In this document: positions 23,305 through 29,434 of the stretch, piece after piece | Layout: every line of letters starts with the position of its first letter | Position numbering within the stretch: position 1 is the first letter of the stretch | NCBI GenBank assembly: GCA_947165805.1 | Contig: CAMVBT010000001.1 | Location: 1-29,434 of the forward strand | Reading direction: 5' to 3' | Source of the DNA: an uncultured Clostridia bacterium | GTDB taxonomy: Bacteria; Bacillota; Clostridia; Oscillospirales; Ruminococcaceae | Length of the DNA stretch: 29,434 nucleotides | Made by a program: the position numbers and the translations under genes | The notes under the pieces: generated by a model | The model's database searches: none | What the model was told of the DNA's origin: nothing | What the model saw: the letters and a program-made list of their open reading frames with translations, nothing else

Positions 23305-23853
23305 ATGCCACAAAATCAATTCCAGCGAATGATGTTCGCGCTTATGACAGTCATTGTCACAGTTCACGCCTATGTTTTTTACAGCCTTTATGTTGTCAAC
23401 GGAGAAACGCTTATGGTGCTGACTGGACAGAATACCGTTCTCGGCGCGATCGACAGTATGGGCGGAGTGTATATGTTCGGGACGAATGTGCCGATATGGC
23501 TTGTTGTTATCGTTGAATTTTTATTTGCCTATACCCTTGAGGTTCTCGTTGGAAGTCCTCTTTCATTCAGACTGGCAAGCAAGGTGTTTGACCCTGCAAA
23601 AACTCACCCCGTAATGTTTGAAACGGCTATAATCTGTGCTACAGTAGGTATTATGTGTCCGGCAATGAGTTTTATCGCGGCATTTCTCTATTATCCCTAC
23701 TACGCAGGTTTCAGCGTTGTTACGCTACTCGCGAACTGGCTCAAGCTCGTTTGCTTCAACTTCCCGTTTGCGTTCTTTTCTCAGTTTTTTTTCATTCAGC
23801 CGCTTATCCGCACTTTATTCAAACTGATCTTTGTCAGAAAAAAATCAGCCTAA
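23305..23853 (+). CDS. DUF2798 membrane protein
   Basis: A 182-residue integral membrane protein that matches the DUF2798 pattern: M-P-Q-N-Q-F-Q-R-M-M-F-A-L-M-T-V-I-V-T-V at the start, four hydrophobic segments, and a repeat of the theme in the second half (W-L-K-L-V-C-F-N-F-P-F-A, then F-F-I-Q-P-L-I-R). The ATG at 23305 has AAGGA 9 bases upstream. An in-frame ATG 19 codons earlier would lie inside the structured leader and is rejected. The function of the family is unknown; members often sit near transporters or stress genes. It precedes a MATE exporter with its own promoter, and the two leaders look related, suggesting a common signal. Confidence 0.85.
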   Translation: MPQNQFQRMMFALMTVIVTVHAYVFYSLYVVNGETLMVLTGQNTVLGAIDSMGGVYMFGTNVPIWLVVIVEFLFAYTLEVLVGSPLSFRLASKVFDPAKTHPVMFETAIICATVGIMCPAMSFIAAFLYYPYYAGFSVVTLLANWLKLVCFNFPFAFFSQFFFIQPLIRTLFKLIFVRKKSA

Positions 23854-23913
23854 TTGTTCGGAAACGCGCAGACGGAGCAATGAAACCGTCTTCGGATTTG
23901 TGAAAAATCTCCA

Positions 23914-23943
23914 TTGACAAAAATTGCATGAAAGTGATATAAT
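23914..23943 (+). promoter_or_regulatory. Promoter of the MATE exporter gene
   Basis: TTGACA (23914-23919), 18-base spacer, TATAAT (23938-23943). Both boxes are consensus. The leader is about 100 bases. Confidence 0.75.
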
Positions 23944-23963
23944 ATATGCAAGTTAATATTTAA

Positions 23964-24045
23964 AAAGTGTGCAGCGAATGGGACATATATCCCGAGCATA
24001 AGTCCGGCTTATGTTTAATTCGCTGCACACTTTATTTTTCGGAGG
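23964..24045 (+). promoter_or_regulatory. Structured RNA leader B with terminator-like P1 (riboswitch candidate)
   Basis: P1 is a perfect 16-base helix (23964-23979 with 24018-24033). Inside are P2 GGGA-catata-TCCC (23980-23993) and P3 CATAAG-tccgg-CTTATG (23997-24013), giving a three-way junction. P1 is followed by TATTTTTC and then the GGAGG ribosome site (24041-24045), so P1 could act as a terminator or occlude the site. The segment GGACA...CCCG...CATAAGTC is shared with leader A, at nearly the same distance (about 46 bases) from the predicted transcript start. Confidence 0.6.
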
Positions 24046-24050
24046 CAGAT

Positions 24051-25460
24051 ATGGAAAACACAAAAATGGCTGAAATGCCGATCAGAAAGCTGATGCTCTC
24101 AATGGGCATACCGATGATAATTTCAATGGTACTACAGGCTGTCTATAACATTGTTGACAGTGCATTTGTGTCGAATATGGCTGTCGGCGGAGAACAGGCA
24201 CTCAATGCTCTGACGCTTGCTTTCCCGATGCAGATACTTATGGTCGCCGTAGGTATCGGAACGGGCGTGGGGGCAAATGTCCTCACCGCGAAAAACCTCG
24301 GCGCCGGAGATACCGAAAAAGCGAGTCGTGCCGCAGGAAACGCGGAGTTTATGGCGGCTGTGATCTATGCAGTATTTTTGATATTCGGACTGTTCGGAAC
24401 TGACATGTATATAGGTTCACAGACTACCGATCCCGAAGCTGCGAGAATGGGTGCGGACTATCTGCGGATATGCAGTGTACTTTCGTTCGGAATGTCGTTC
24501 TTCGCAATATACGAAAAGCTCCTGCAAGCCACCGGACATTCGATGTATTCAACTATAGCACAGATCGCAGGTGCAGTAACAAACATCGTGCTTGACCCGA
24601 TAATGATATACGGATGGTTTGGTCTTCCCGAAATGGGAGTAAAGGGCGCGGCTTACGCTACCGTTATCGGACAGATCGTGTCATTTGTTCTGGCGCTGAT
24701 ATTTCACCTTAAAGTCAATACCGTGATAAAGAACAAGTCCGAATACCTTAAACCCGATCTCCGCATTATAAAACAGATATATTCCGTAGGACTGCCCGCA
24801 ATAATCTCACAGGCGCTTATTTCCGTTATGACTTACGGAATGAACCTCATTCTCGGCAACATTTCCGCAGATGCGGTAACAGCATACGGCCTTTTCTACA
24901 AGGTGATGCAGTTCCTTCTTTTTGCGGCGTTCGGAATGCGTGACGCTATAATGCCGATAACTGCGTTCAGCTACGGAATGGGAGACTCGGACCGCATACG
25001 CGATTCCGTGAAATACGGGCAGCTTTACACATTTATCATAATGTTTGCGGGTACACTTGCTCTCGAATTATTTGCGGAACCGTTTTCGGCGGTGTTTGGA
25101 CTGTCGGGCGTGACGAATGACCTGTGCGTAAGCGCAATGCGGATAATTTCGCTGAGCTTTGTTTTTGCGGGAGCAAATATTGCCTTTCAGGGCGTATTTC
25201 AGGCTCTCGGAGCAGGTGTAAGCTCGCTTCTTATCTCGCTCGGCAGACAGCTGATATTTGTATTTCCTTTTGCGCTTATGCTTGCGGGAATGGCAGGTGA
25301 GAGAGCTGAAAACGCATGGCTTGTGTGGATAACCTTCCCGATTGCGGAAGTCCTCACCGCGGTCGTCGCCTTAATCCTGCACGCGAAGATAATGCGGACA
25401 AGAGTCGCGGAGAGGTGCGCAAAAAATGCTCAAATAGCTTTTCCTGGCGGAGTAAAATGA
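24051..25460 (+). CDS. MATE-family multidrug/cation efflux transporter
   Basis: Twelve-helix antiporter of 469 residues exporting drugs or metabolites with Na+ or H+. The two MatE halves are visible: the first begins M-P-I-R-K-L-M-L-S-M-G-I-P-M-I-I-S-M and includes Y-N-I-V-D-S-A-F-V, the second begins Q-I-Y-S-V-G-L-P-A-I-I-S-Q-A and includes N-L-I-L-G. The L-Q-A-T-G-H-S motif and P-I-M-I-Y-G block are typical of the DinF-like branch. The start is the ATG at 24051 with GGAGG 5 bases before it; an upstream in-frame ATG lies within the hairpin leader. It has its own promoter behind the DUF2798 gene. Substrate unknown; the leader suggests that the exported compound or a related stress signal may control it. 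Confidence 0.92.
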   Translation: MENTKMAEMPIRKLMLSMGIPMIISMVLQAVYNIVDSAFVSNMAVGGEQALNALTLAFPMQILMVAVGIGTGVGANVLTAKNLGAGDTEKASRAAGNAEFMAAVIYAVFLIFGLFGTDMYIGSQTTDPEAARMGADYLRICSVLSFGMSFFAIYEKLLQATGHSMYSTIAQIAGAVTNIVLDPIMIYGWFGLPEMGVKGAAYATVIGQIVSFVLALIFHLKVNTVIKNKSEYLKPDLRIIKQIYSVGLPAIISQALISVMTYGMNLILGNISADAVTAYGLFYKVMQFLLFAAFGMRDAIMPITAFSYGMGDSDRIRDSVKYGQLYTFIIMFAGTLALELFAEPFSAVFGLSGVTNDLCVSAMRIISLSFVFAGANIAFQGVFQALGAGVSSLLISLGRQLIFVFPFALMLAGMAGERAENAWLVWITFPIAEVLTAVVALILHAKIMRTRVAERCAKNAQIAFPGGVK

Positions 25461-25469
25461 TCTGTTGCA

Positions 25470-25503
25470 TTTTAAGTTGATTTTAAGTTTTATGTGTTAT
25501 AAT
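25470..25503 (+). promoter_or_regulatory. Promoter with OmpR-type direct repeats (esterase gene)
   Basis: TTTTAAGTT occurs twice, at 25470-25478 and 25481-25489, an 11-base period. The second TTTAAG (25482-25487) ends 10 bases before TATAAT (25498-25503). No proper -35 box is present at that spacing. This is the layout of promoters activated by OmpR/PhoB-type regulators. The same geometry precedes the gene at 27882-28559. Confidence 0.65.
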
Positions 25504-25516
25504 AAATGCACAGTCC

Positions 25517-25601
25517 ACAACTTAAGCGGATAACGAAGTTTAACGTTTCTGTCTCCCCCGCCTCCGGCGGGGGAGACAGAAACAGAATTTTCTTAAGTTG
25601 T
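25517..25601 (+). repeat. Palindromic 85-base repeat, copy 1
   Basis: Outer arms ACAACTTAAG (25517-25526) and CTTAAGTTGT (25592-25601) enclose an 18-base perfect GC-rich hairpin (25545-25562 with 25566-25583, loop TCC). A second copy lies at 27679-27764 in the opposite orientation. It sits in the untranslated leader of the esterase gene. Confidence 0.75.
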
Positions 25602-25644
25602 AGATACTGATAATAAACGTATCAAATAAAAAGGAGAGTCCGAT

Positions 25645-27564
25645 ATGAAACAAAAAAAATATTCGTCAATACTTATGGCAATGTGCATCTGTGCGGCAAT
25701 AACAGGCTGCGCGGGCAGTAATACCGCAGAAAGCACAACAACAGAGAATTCCGCGGTCACAGTCCTTACTGCCGGAGCCGATACAGAGCAGGCCGAACAA
25801 ACAACATCTGCCGCAACATCTTCGGAAGCAGCCGAAACAACGGTAACGGAAAGTGAGACTCAGATAGTGACAAACCTTGAAAAGCTCGATATGACAAAGT
25901 GGCAGTATAACGCCGATGACGATGTTTATTATCAGATCGGCATTTCGTATTGTGAAACTCCCGCCGACGCAAGCTATGAAACGCTTGCCGTGTTCGTTCC
26001 CGGAGCGTATATGACCGGGACTGACAACGGCGACGGTACATATACCTGCGAACTTTCGGACGCCACTCTGAACGGCTATACCGCCGGGACCGCGCCGATA
26101 GTTATGCCGATAAATACGCCCGGGTATTCCGCGATGTCCGCACTCACCGATTATTCGAGCAGCGTAAAGTCCTACACAAGCGCCGGATTTGTCTATGTTC
26201 ACGCGGGCTGTCGGGGACGCGACGCGGGAGCTCCGGCAGGCGTTACCGATCTGAAAGCAGCCGTAAGATATGTGCGTTACTGTGACGATGTTATCGCGGG
26301 CAGCGCCGAGCGTATATTCACATTCGGCATGAGCGGCGGCGGAGCGCAGTCCGCGCTTATAGGCTCAACGGGCGACAGCGAGCTTTATACTCCGTATCTT
26401 GAAGCGATAGGCGCTGTGCAGGGCGTGAGCGACGCGGTATGCGGCTCTATGTGCTGGTGCCCGATAACGAATCTCGATACCGCAAATGAAAGCTATGAGT
26501 GGATGATGGGTGTGACCAGAAGCGGTCTGTCCGATGATGAGCAGGCGATCTCCGACGCTCTCGCTAATGCTTGGGCAGATTATGTCAACAATGCCGGAAT
26601 AAAGGACGAGAATGGCAATGTTCTCACTCTTGAAGCGTCCTCTGACGGCATTTATCAGGCGGGGAGCTATTACGACTATATCAAGGGCGTTATCGAGCAG
26701 TCGCTGAACAATTTCCTTTCCGATACGACATTCCCGTATGACGCGAGCAGCAGTTCTTCCGGCGGAGGACGCGGAGGTATGGACGGTCATAGCGGCGAAA
26801 GACCGAGCGTGGAGAGACCCGACGGAATGCCAAACGGAGAAAGACCCGACGGAATGCCGGGCGGTGAAAAGCCCTCGGATATGAACGGCGGTAATACACA
26901 GAATATCGAAGATGTCGATAACATTACACGAAACAGTACAACAAGTGGCATAAGCCTTTCCGGCACCTACGAGACCGCGCAGGATTACATCGACGCGCTC
27001 AACGCGAACGGCGAGTGGGTAACTTACGACGCGACTACAAATACAGCGAAAATATCGGGCATAGCCGATTTCGTCAAGGCGTTCAAGTCCGCGTCCAAAA
27101 ATCTCGGTGCTTTCGATCAGCTTGACGGCGGACAGGGTGAGAACACATTGTTCGGTTACGGCGATGGAAGCGGAGCACACTTTGACAGCGTGCTCGCCGG
27201 AATACTCTCCGATCTCGGAAGCGAGTATGCCGACGGCTATGCCGCCGATCTCGCAAAGACCGACAGCGCCGGATATACCGCCGAACAACGCTTGAATATG
27301 TACACACCGCTCTATTACCTGCTCGAAAGCTCCGAGGGCTATGGAACAAGCACCATTGCGAAATACTGGCGCATACGCACGGGCATAGCGCAGAGCGACA
27401 CGGCGCTCACTACGGAAGTAAATCTCGCTCTTGCCCTTGAAAACTATGACAGCGTGGAAAGCGTCGATTTTGCGACCGTATGGGGTCAGCAGCACACCGA
27501 AGCCGAGCGCACGGGCAGCAGCACCGAGAATTTCATCAATTGGGTAAATGAGTGTCTGAAATGA
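25645..27564 (+). CDS. Tannase/feruloyl-esterase-like alpha/beta hydrolase lipoprotein
   Basis: Exported esterase of 639 residues. Lipobox A-I-T-G-C, then a Thr/Ser/Glu-rich linker to about residue 80. The hydrolase domain resembles subtype B tannases: V-P-G-A-Y-M, C-R-G-R-D-A-G-A-P, D-L-K-A-A-V-R-Y-V-R, F-G-M-S-G-G-G with nucleophile Ser230, W-C-P-I-T-N-L-D-T-A, then R-T-G-I-A-Q-S-D with probable acid Asp585 and G-Q-Q-H with His617. A low-complexity insert at about 370-415 repeats E-R-P-D-G-M-P with Gly; it is unusual for the family. AAGGAG lies 8 bases before the ATG. A plant-phenolic ester substrate is likely from family knowledge, not proven. It shares promoter geometry with the lysine-rich exported protein downstream. 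Confidence 0.85.
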   Translation: MKQKKYSSILMAMCICAAITGCAGSNTAESTTTENSAVTVLTAGADTEQAEQTTSAATSSEAAETTVTESETQIVTNLEKLDMTKWQYNADDDVYYQIGISYCETPADASYETLAVFVPGAYMTGTDNGDGTYTCELSDATLNGYTAGTAPIVMPINTPGYSAMSALTDYSSSVKSYTSAGFVYVHAGCRGRDAGAPAGVTDLKAAVRYVRYCDDVIAGSAERIFTFGMSGGGAQSALIGSTGDSELYTPYLEAIGAVQGVSDAVCGSMCWCPITNLDTANESYEWMMGVTRSGLSDDEQAISDALANAWADYVNNAGIKDENGNVLTLEASSDGIYQAGSYYDYIKGVIEQSLNNFLSDTTFPYDASSSSSGGGRGGMDGHSGERPSVERPDGMPNGERPDGMPGGEKPSDMNGGNTQNIEDVDNITRNSTTSGISLSGTYETAQDYIDALNANGEWVTYDATTNTAKISGIADFVKAFKSASKNLGAFDQLDGGQGENTLFGYGDGSGAHFDSVLAGILSDLGSEYADGYAADLAKTDSAGYTAEQRLNMYTPLYYLLESSEGYGTSTIAKYWRIRTGIAQSDTALTTEVNLALALENYDSVESVDFATVWGQQHTEAERTGSSTENFINWVNECLK

Positions 27565-27571
27565 CAACAAC

Positions 27572-27610
27572 AGCTCCGAAATGACATTTATAGCATTTCG
27601 GAGCTTTTTT
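27572..27610 (+). terminator. Terminator of the esterase gene
   Basis: AGCTCCGAAATG (27572-27583) pairs perfectly with CATTTCGGAGCT (27594-27605), followed by six T (27605-27610). Confidence 0.9.
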
Positions 27611-27678
27611 GTGCCGGTCTGGCGCGAAGCAGCTGCACAGATAACAATACGCAGGCATCTGTTTTTTCGCCACTATTA

Positions 27679-27764
27679 ACAACGTAAGGAAAATTCTGTT
27701 TTCGTCTCCCCCGCCGAAGGCGGGGGAGACGAAACCGTAAATCTTCATTATCTGCTTAACGTAA
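27679..27764 (-). repeat. Palindromic 85-base repeat, copy 2 (inverted)
   Basis: A 16-base perfect hairpin (27700-27715 with 27719-27734, loop GAA) is flanked by arms related to AACTTAAG. Its reverse complement aligns with copy 1 along the full length, including the asymmetric part ACAGAATTTT. It lies in non-coding DNA between the esterase terminator and the terminator of the next leftward gene. Nothing else is seen in 27611-27799. Confidence 0.7.
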
Positions 27765-27799
27765 ATTTTGTTTTTTATTTATTGATAATGTTTACACGA

Positions 27800-27847
27800 A
27801 AAATGAACCTTCGGTACCGAGATTTCCAAGCTCCGAAGGTTCATTTT
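27800..27847 (-). terminator. Terminator of the lysine-rich exported protein gene
   Basis: A perfect 15-base stem (27800-27814 with 27833-27847); on the minus strand it is followed by a T run. It lies 35 bases after the stop codon of the leftward gene. Confidence 0.8.
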
Positions 27848-27881
27848 AATGGGGTTTATCAGTCAAAGGTCAAAATCCGAA

Positions 27882-28559
27882 TTACGCAGTCTGCTCCGCA
27901 GCAGTTTTCTTATCCTTGCGCACACCCTTTGTTTTTGTACCGTTTGCGGGCTTGCTCTTTTCGGTCTTCTCGCCCGACACCTTTATCCCGACAAGCTCGC
28001 CGCTGTCGTTGTACTTGAGTTCGAGAATATCACCGACCGCTATATCAGCCGCCGTCACGGTCTTGCCGCCCTTCTTGAGCGAAATGCTGTCGGTAAGTGT
28101 AACTGTCAGAGTTTTGCCGTTTTCTGTGAACTCGCCCTTCTTGCCGCCCTTATGCTTACCGCCGCGCTTGCCCTCGGGCTTTGTCCTTGCGGTATCGGAA
28201 GCGCTATCGGCAGTCGCGTCTGTGGTGTTTGCCGTGCTGTCGGAAGGCTTCACCTTCTGCTTCTTTTCTGGCTTTTCCTTTTTCCCGGTCGTTGTACCGT
28301 CGCTTGCTGCCGCGTTATCGGCGGTCTGAGCGGGCTTTTCCGGCTTCGCAAACTCGCCGAGAGCGAGAGTTATCTCGCTTCCGTTCACAGCGGTGACTTT
28401 GCCGACCTTGATGTTTTTCGCCTTCGGCTTCTGTGTGTCAGCCTGTGCAGTCACGGCAGGCTGTGCGGTGTCATCGGCATACGCGGTGACAGCGGAGACC
28501 GATGTTGCAGCCATGATCAAAGCACAAAGAATAGCTGCGGTTTTTACTGATCTTCTCAT
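27882..28559 (-). CDS. Lysine-rich exported protein of unknown function
   Basis: A 225-residue secreted protein. Signal peptide about 1-29 (M-R-R-S-V-K-T-A-A-I-L-C-A-L-I-M-A). Two short beta-rich segments, G-K-V-T-A-V-N-G-S-E-I-T-L-A-L-G-E and later V-G-D-I-L-E-L-K-Y-N-D-S-G-E-L, resemble DUF5666-type repeats. They are separated by a long Lys/Pro/Thr-rich disordered region, and the C-terminus is again Lys-rich. There is no wall anchor or lipobox. The start at 28559 has AAGGA 11-12 bases upstream; an earlier in-frame start lies before the predicted transcript start. The basic charge suggests binding to the wall or another polyanion, which is inference. It is probably controlled with the esterase gene. 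Confidence 0.75.
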   Translation of the reverse strand: MRRSVKTAAILCALIMAATSVSAVTAYADDTAQPAVTAQADTQKPKAKNIKVGKVTAVNGSEITLALGEFAKPEKPAQTADNAAASDGTTTGKKEKPEKKQKVKPSDSTANTTDATADSASDTARTKPEGKRGGKHKGGKKGEFTENGKTLTVTLTDSISLKKGGKTVTAADIAVGDILELKYNDSGELVGIKVSGEKTEKSKPANGTKTKGVRKDKKTAAEQTA

Positions 28560-28613
28560 AGTGATCACGTTCCTTTCGTTGTTGTTTTGTAGGGGGTTTG
28601 CTTTGATATACAC

Positions 28614-28646
28614 ATAATAACACGGTTTCCTTAAAATAATCTTTAA
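28614..28646 (-). promoter_or_regulatory. Promoter with OmpR-type direct repeats (lysine-rich protein gene)
   Basis: On the minus strand TTAAAG (28646-28641) and TTTAAG (28635-28630) have an 11-base period. The second ends 10 bases before TATTAT (28619-28614). This is the same spacing as at 25470-25503. Confidence 0.6.
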
Positions 28647-28659
28647 TGCTTGAAAAATT

Positions 28660-29434
28660 TTAATCGCGCCATGTAAACGTGAATGTCGTCTGTCCGTCCG
28701 GCGAGGACGCGGCGGTAAGCGTTCCCTTATGCTTGTCGGCGATGGCTTTCGCGATAGACAGCCCCAGTCCGAACCCGCCCGTTGATGATGTCCGCGATTT
28801 GTCGGTTCGGTAGAAGCGGTCGAACAGCCGTGAAAGCTCCTCCGGCGGGATATACTCGCCCTTGTTCGACACGGTGAGGATATTGCGGGTCTTTTTGTGG
28901 TGCAGCGCCACCTTTACTTCCTCGCTTCCGACGGAATGGCGTATCGCGTTGTCGATCAGAATATTCGCGAGCCGCTCGATCATCTCCCTGTCGCCTTTGC
29001 AGGAAATATCAGGTTCGATCTCCGTCACAAGCGTGTGACCGTTCTCGAACGCCAGCGCCTCTGTCGCGAGACACACGCCCTCTATCGCTTCGGAAGCGTT
29101 GAACTCGGACATCAGCAGCTTTGTTTCCTCCCTGTCATCTTTCGACAGGTAAAGCATCTGGTTTATCAGCTTCGACATTTTACCGGTCTCGGATTTGATG
29201 TATTCAAACCATTTATCCTGCTCCGAAACAGTCTTTTCGGGCTCCGAGGTTATAACGTCGATGTTTGCGGAAATGACAGTCAGCGGGGTTTTCAGCTCGT
29301 GAGACGCGTTCGCAAAAAACTCCTTCTGACTGCTCCACGCTCGGGAAATGGGCTTCACTATCCAGCCGGAAACAAGCACGCTTACCGGGAACAGCACGAC
29401 AAGTGCGCCTATCCCCACAAAGATCAGCACTATG
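28660..29434 (-). CDS. Sensor histidine kinase, truncated by the window edge
   Basis: C-terminal 258 codons of a membrane kinase that partners OmpR-type regulators. Visible are a membrane helix (G-I-G-A-L-V-V-L-F-P-V-S-V-L-V), a short HAMP-like or linker segment, the DHp motif F-F-A-N-A-S-H-E-L-K-T-P-L-T-V, an N-box I-L-I-D-N-A-I-R-H, a diverged G1 region (V-S-N-K-G-E-Y-I-P), F-box F-D-R-F-Y-R-T-D-K-S-R, and the G2 box G-G-F-G-L-G-L-S. There is no receiver or HPt domain, unlike the two large kinases in the window. The frame stays open to the edge, so the N-terminal sensor and probably the cognate regulator gene lie outside. It is the best candidate partner for the direct-repeat promoters nearby. 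Confidence 0.9.
   Translation of the reverse strand, partial: IVLIFVGIGALVVLFPVSVLVSGWIVKPISRAWSSQKEFFANASHELKTPLTVISANIDVITSEPEKTVSEQDKWFEYIKSETGKMSKLINQMLYLSKDDREETKLLMSEFNASEAIEGVCLATEALAFENGHTLVTEIEPDISCKGDREMIERLANILIDNAIRHSVGSEEVKVALHHKKTRNILTVSNKGEYIPPEELSRLFDRFYRTDKSRTSSTGGFGLGLSIAKAIADKHKGTLTAASSPDGQTTFTFTWRD

Noticed and set aside
26365..27570. A 401-codon antisense frame within the esterase gene
   Set aside because: It is explained by codon bias of the esterase; no start signal or domain is visible.
25517..27764. The two palindromic repeats as ends of a composite transposon carrying the esterase gene
   Set aside because: Each copy is itself palindromic, no transposase lies between them, and the enclosed gene has its own terminator and a promoter outside copy 1.
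1..29434. CRISPR arrays, tRNA or rRNA genes, insertion-sequence transposases
   Set aside because: No regularly spaced direct repeats, tRNA cloverleaf or T-loop consensus, rRNA segments or transposase motifs were found on reading.

Overview
The window looks like a chromosomal segment of a Gram-positive anaerobe of the class Clostridia, most likely a Ruminococcus-like Oscillospiraceae. The signs are moderate GC, strong AGGAGG-type ribosome sites, lipoprotein signals, an NPxTG-type wall anchor, small DUF6809-like proteins and large hybrid kinases of the kind common in gut and rumen Firmicutes. The assignment is inferred from style, not from a marker gene.

Left part (1-7400). A redox/stress cluster holds two SnoaL-like proteins, an exported aldo/keto reductase, a cytosolic and an exported flavodoxin, an iron-type alcohol dehydrogenase whose 5' end is broken by two lesions, a possible LysR stub and a DUF4405-like membrane protein. 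Then comes an AT-rich module: an XRE regulator divergent from a SLOG (YpsA-like) protein and an unknown partner, with palindromes in the shared promoter region, followed by a DUF6809-like gene.

Middle (7481-22272). A wall-anchored 5'-nucleotidase is followed by about 1.6 kb of decayed DNA: remnants of a LytTR regulator, a GHKL-type kinase and the tail of an ArsC-family gene. Next is a large convergent signalling locus. Rightward run a hybrid kinase, an orphan solute-binding lipoprotein and a tandem-receiver protein. Leftward run a BvgS-like hybrid kinase with two sensor domains, a DHp-REC-HD-GYP-HPt protein and a second tandem-receiver protein. No DNA-binding domain is present; the only recognisable output is the HD-GYP domain, so the locus probably routes phosphate into cyclic-di-GMP breakdown.

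Right part (22400-29434). A small conserved protein is followed by a DUF2798 membrane protein and a MATE exporter. Each of these two has its own promoter and a structured 5' leader, and the two leaders share a motif and architecture: a candidate riboswitch-like RNA family. A tannase-like esterase lipoprotein and a lysine-rich exported protein follow. Both have the same promoter geometry (TTTAAG-type direct repeats at 11-bp period, 10 bp before the -10), suggesting one OmpR-type regulator, probably the partner of the truncated sensor kinase at the right edge. Two inverted copies of an 85-bp palindromic repeat flank the esterase gene.

The strongest candidates for something undescribed are the paired RNA leaders, the self-contained phosphorelay with its recurrent C-terminal helical module, and the XRE-SLOG-unknown module.
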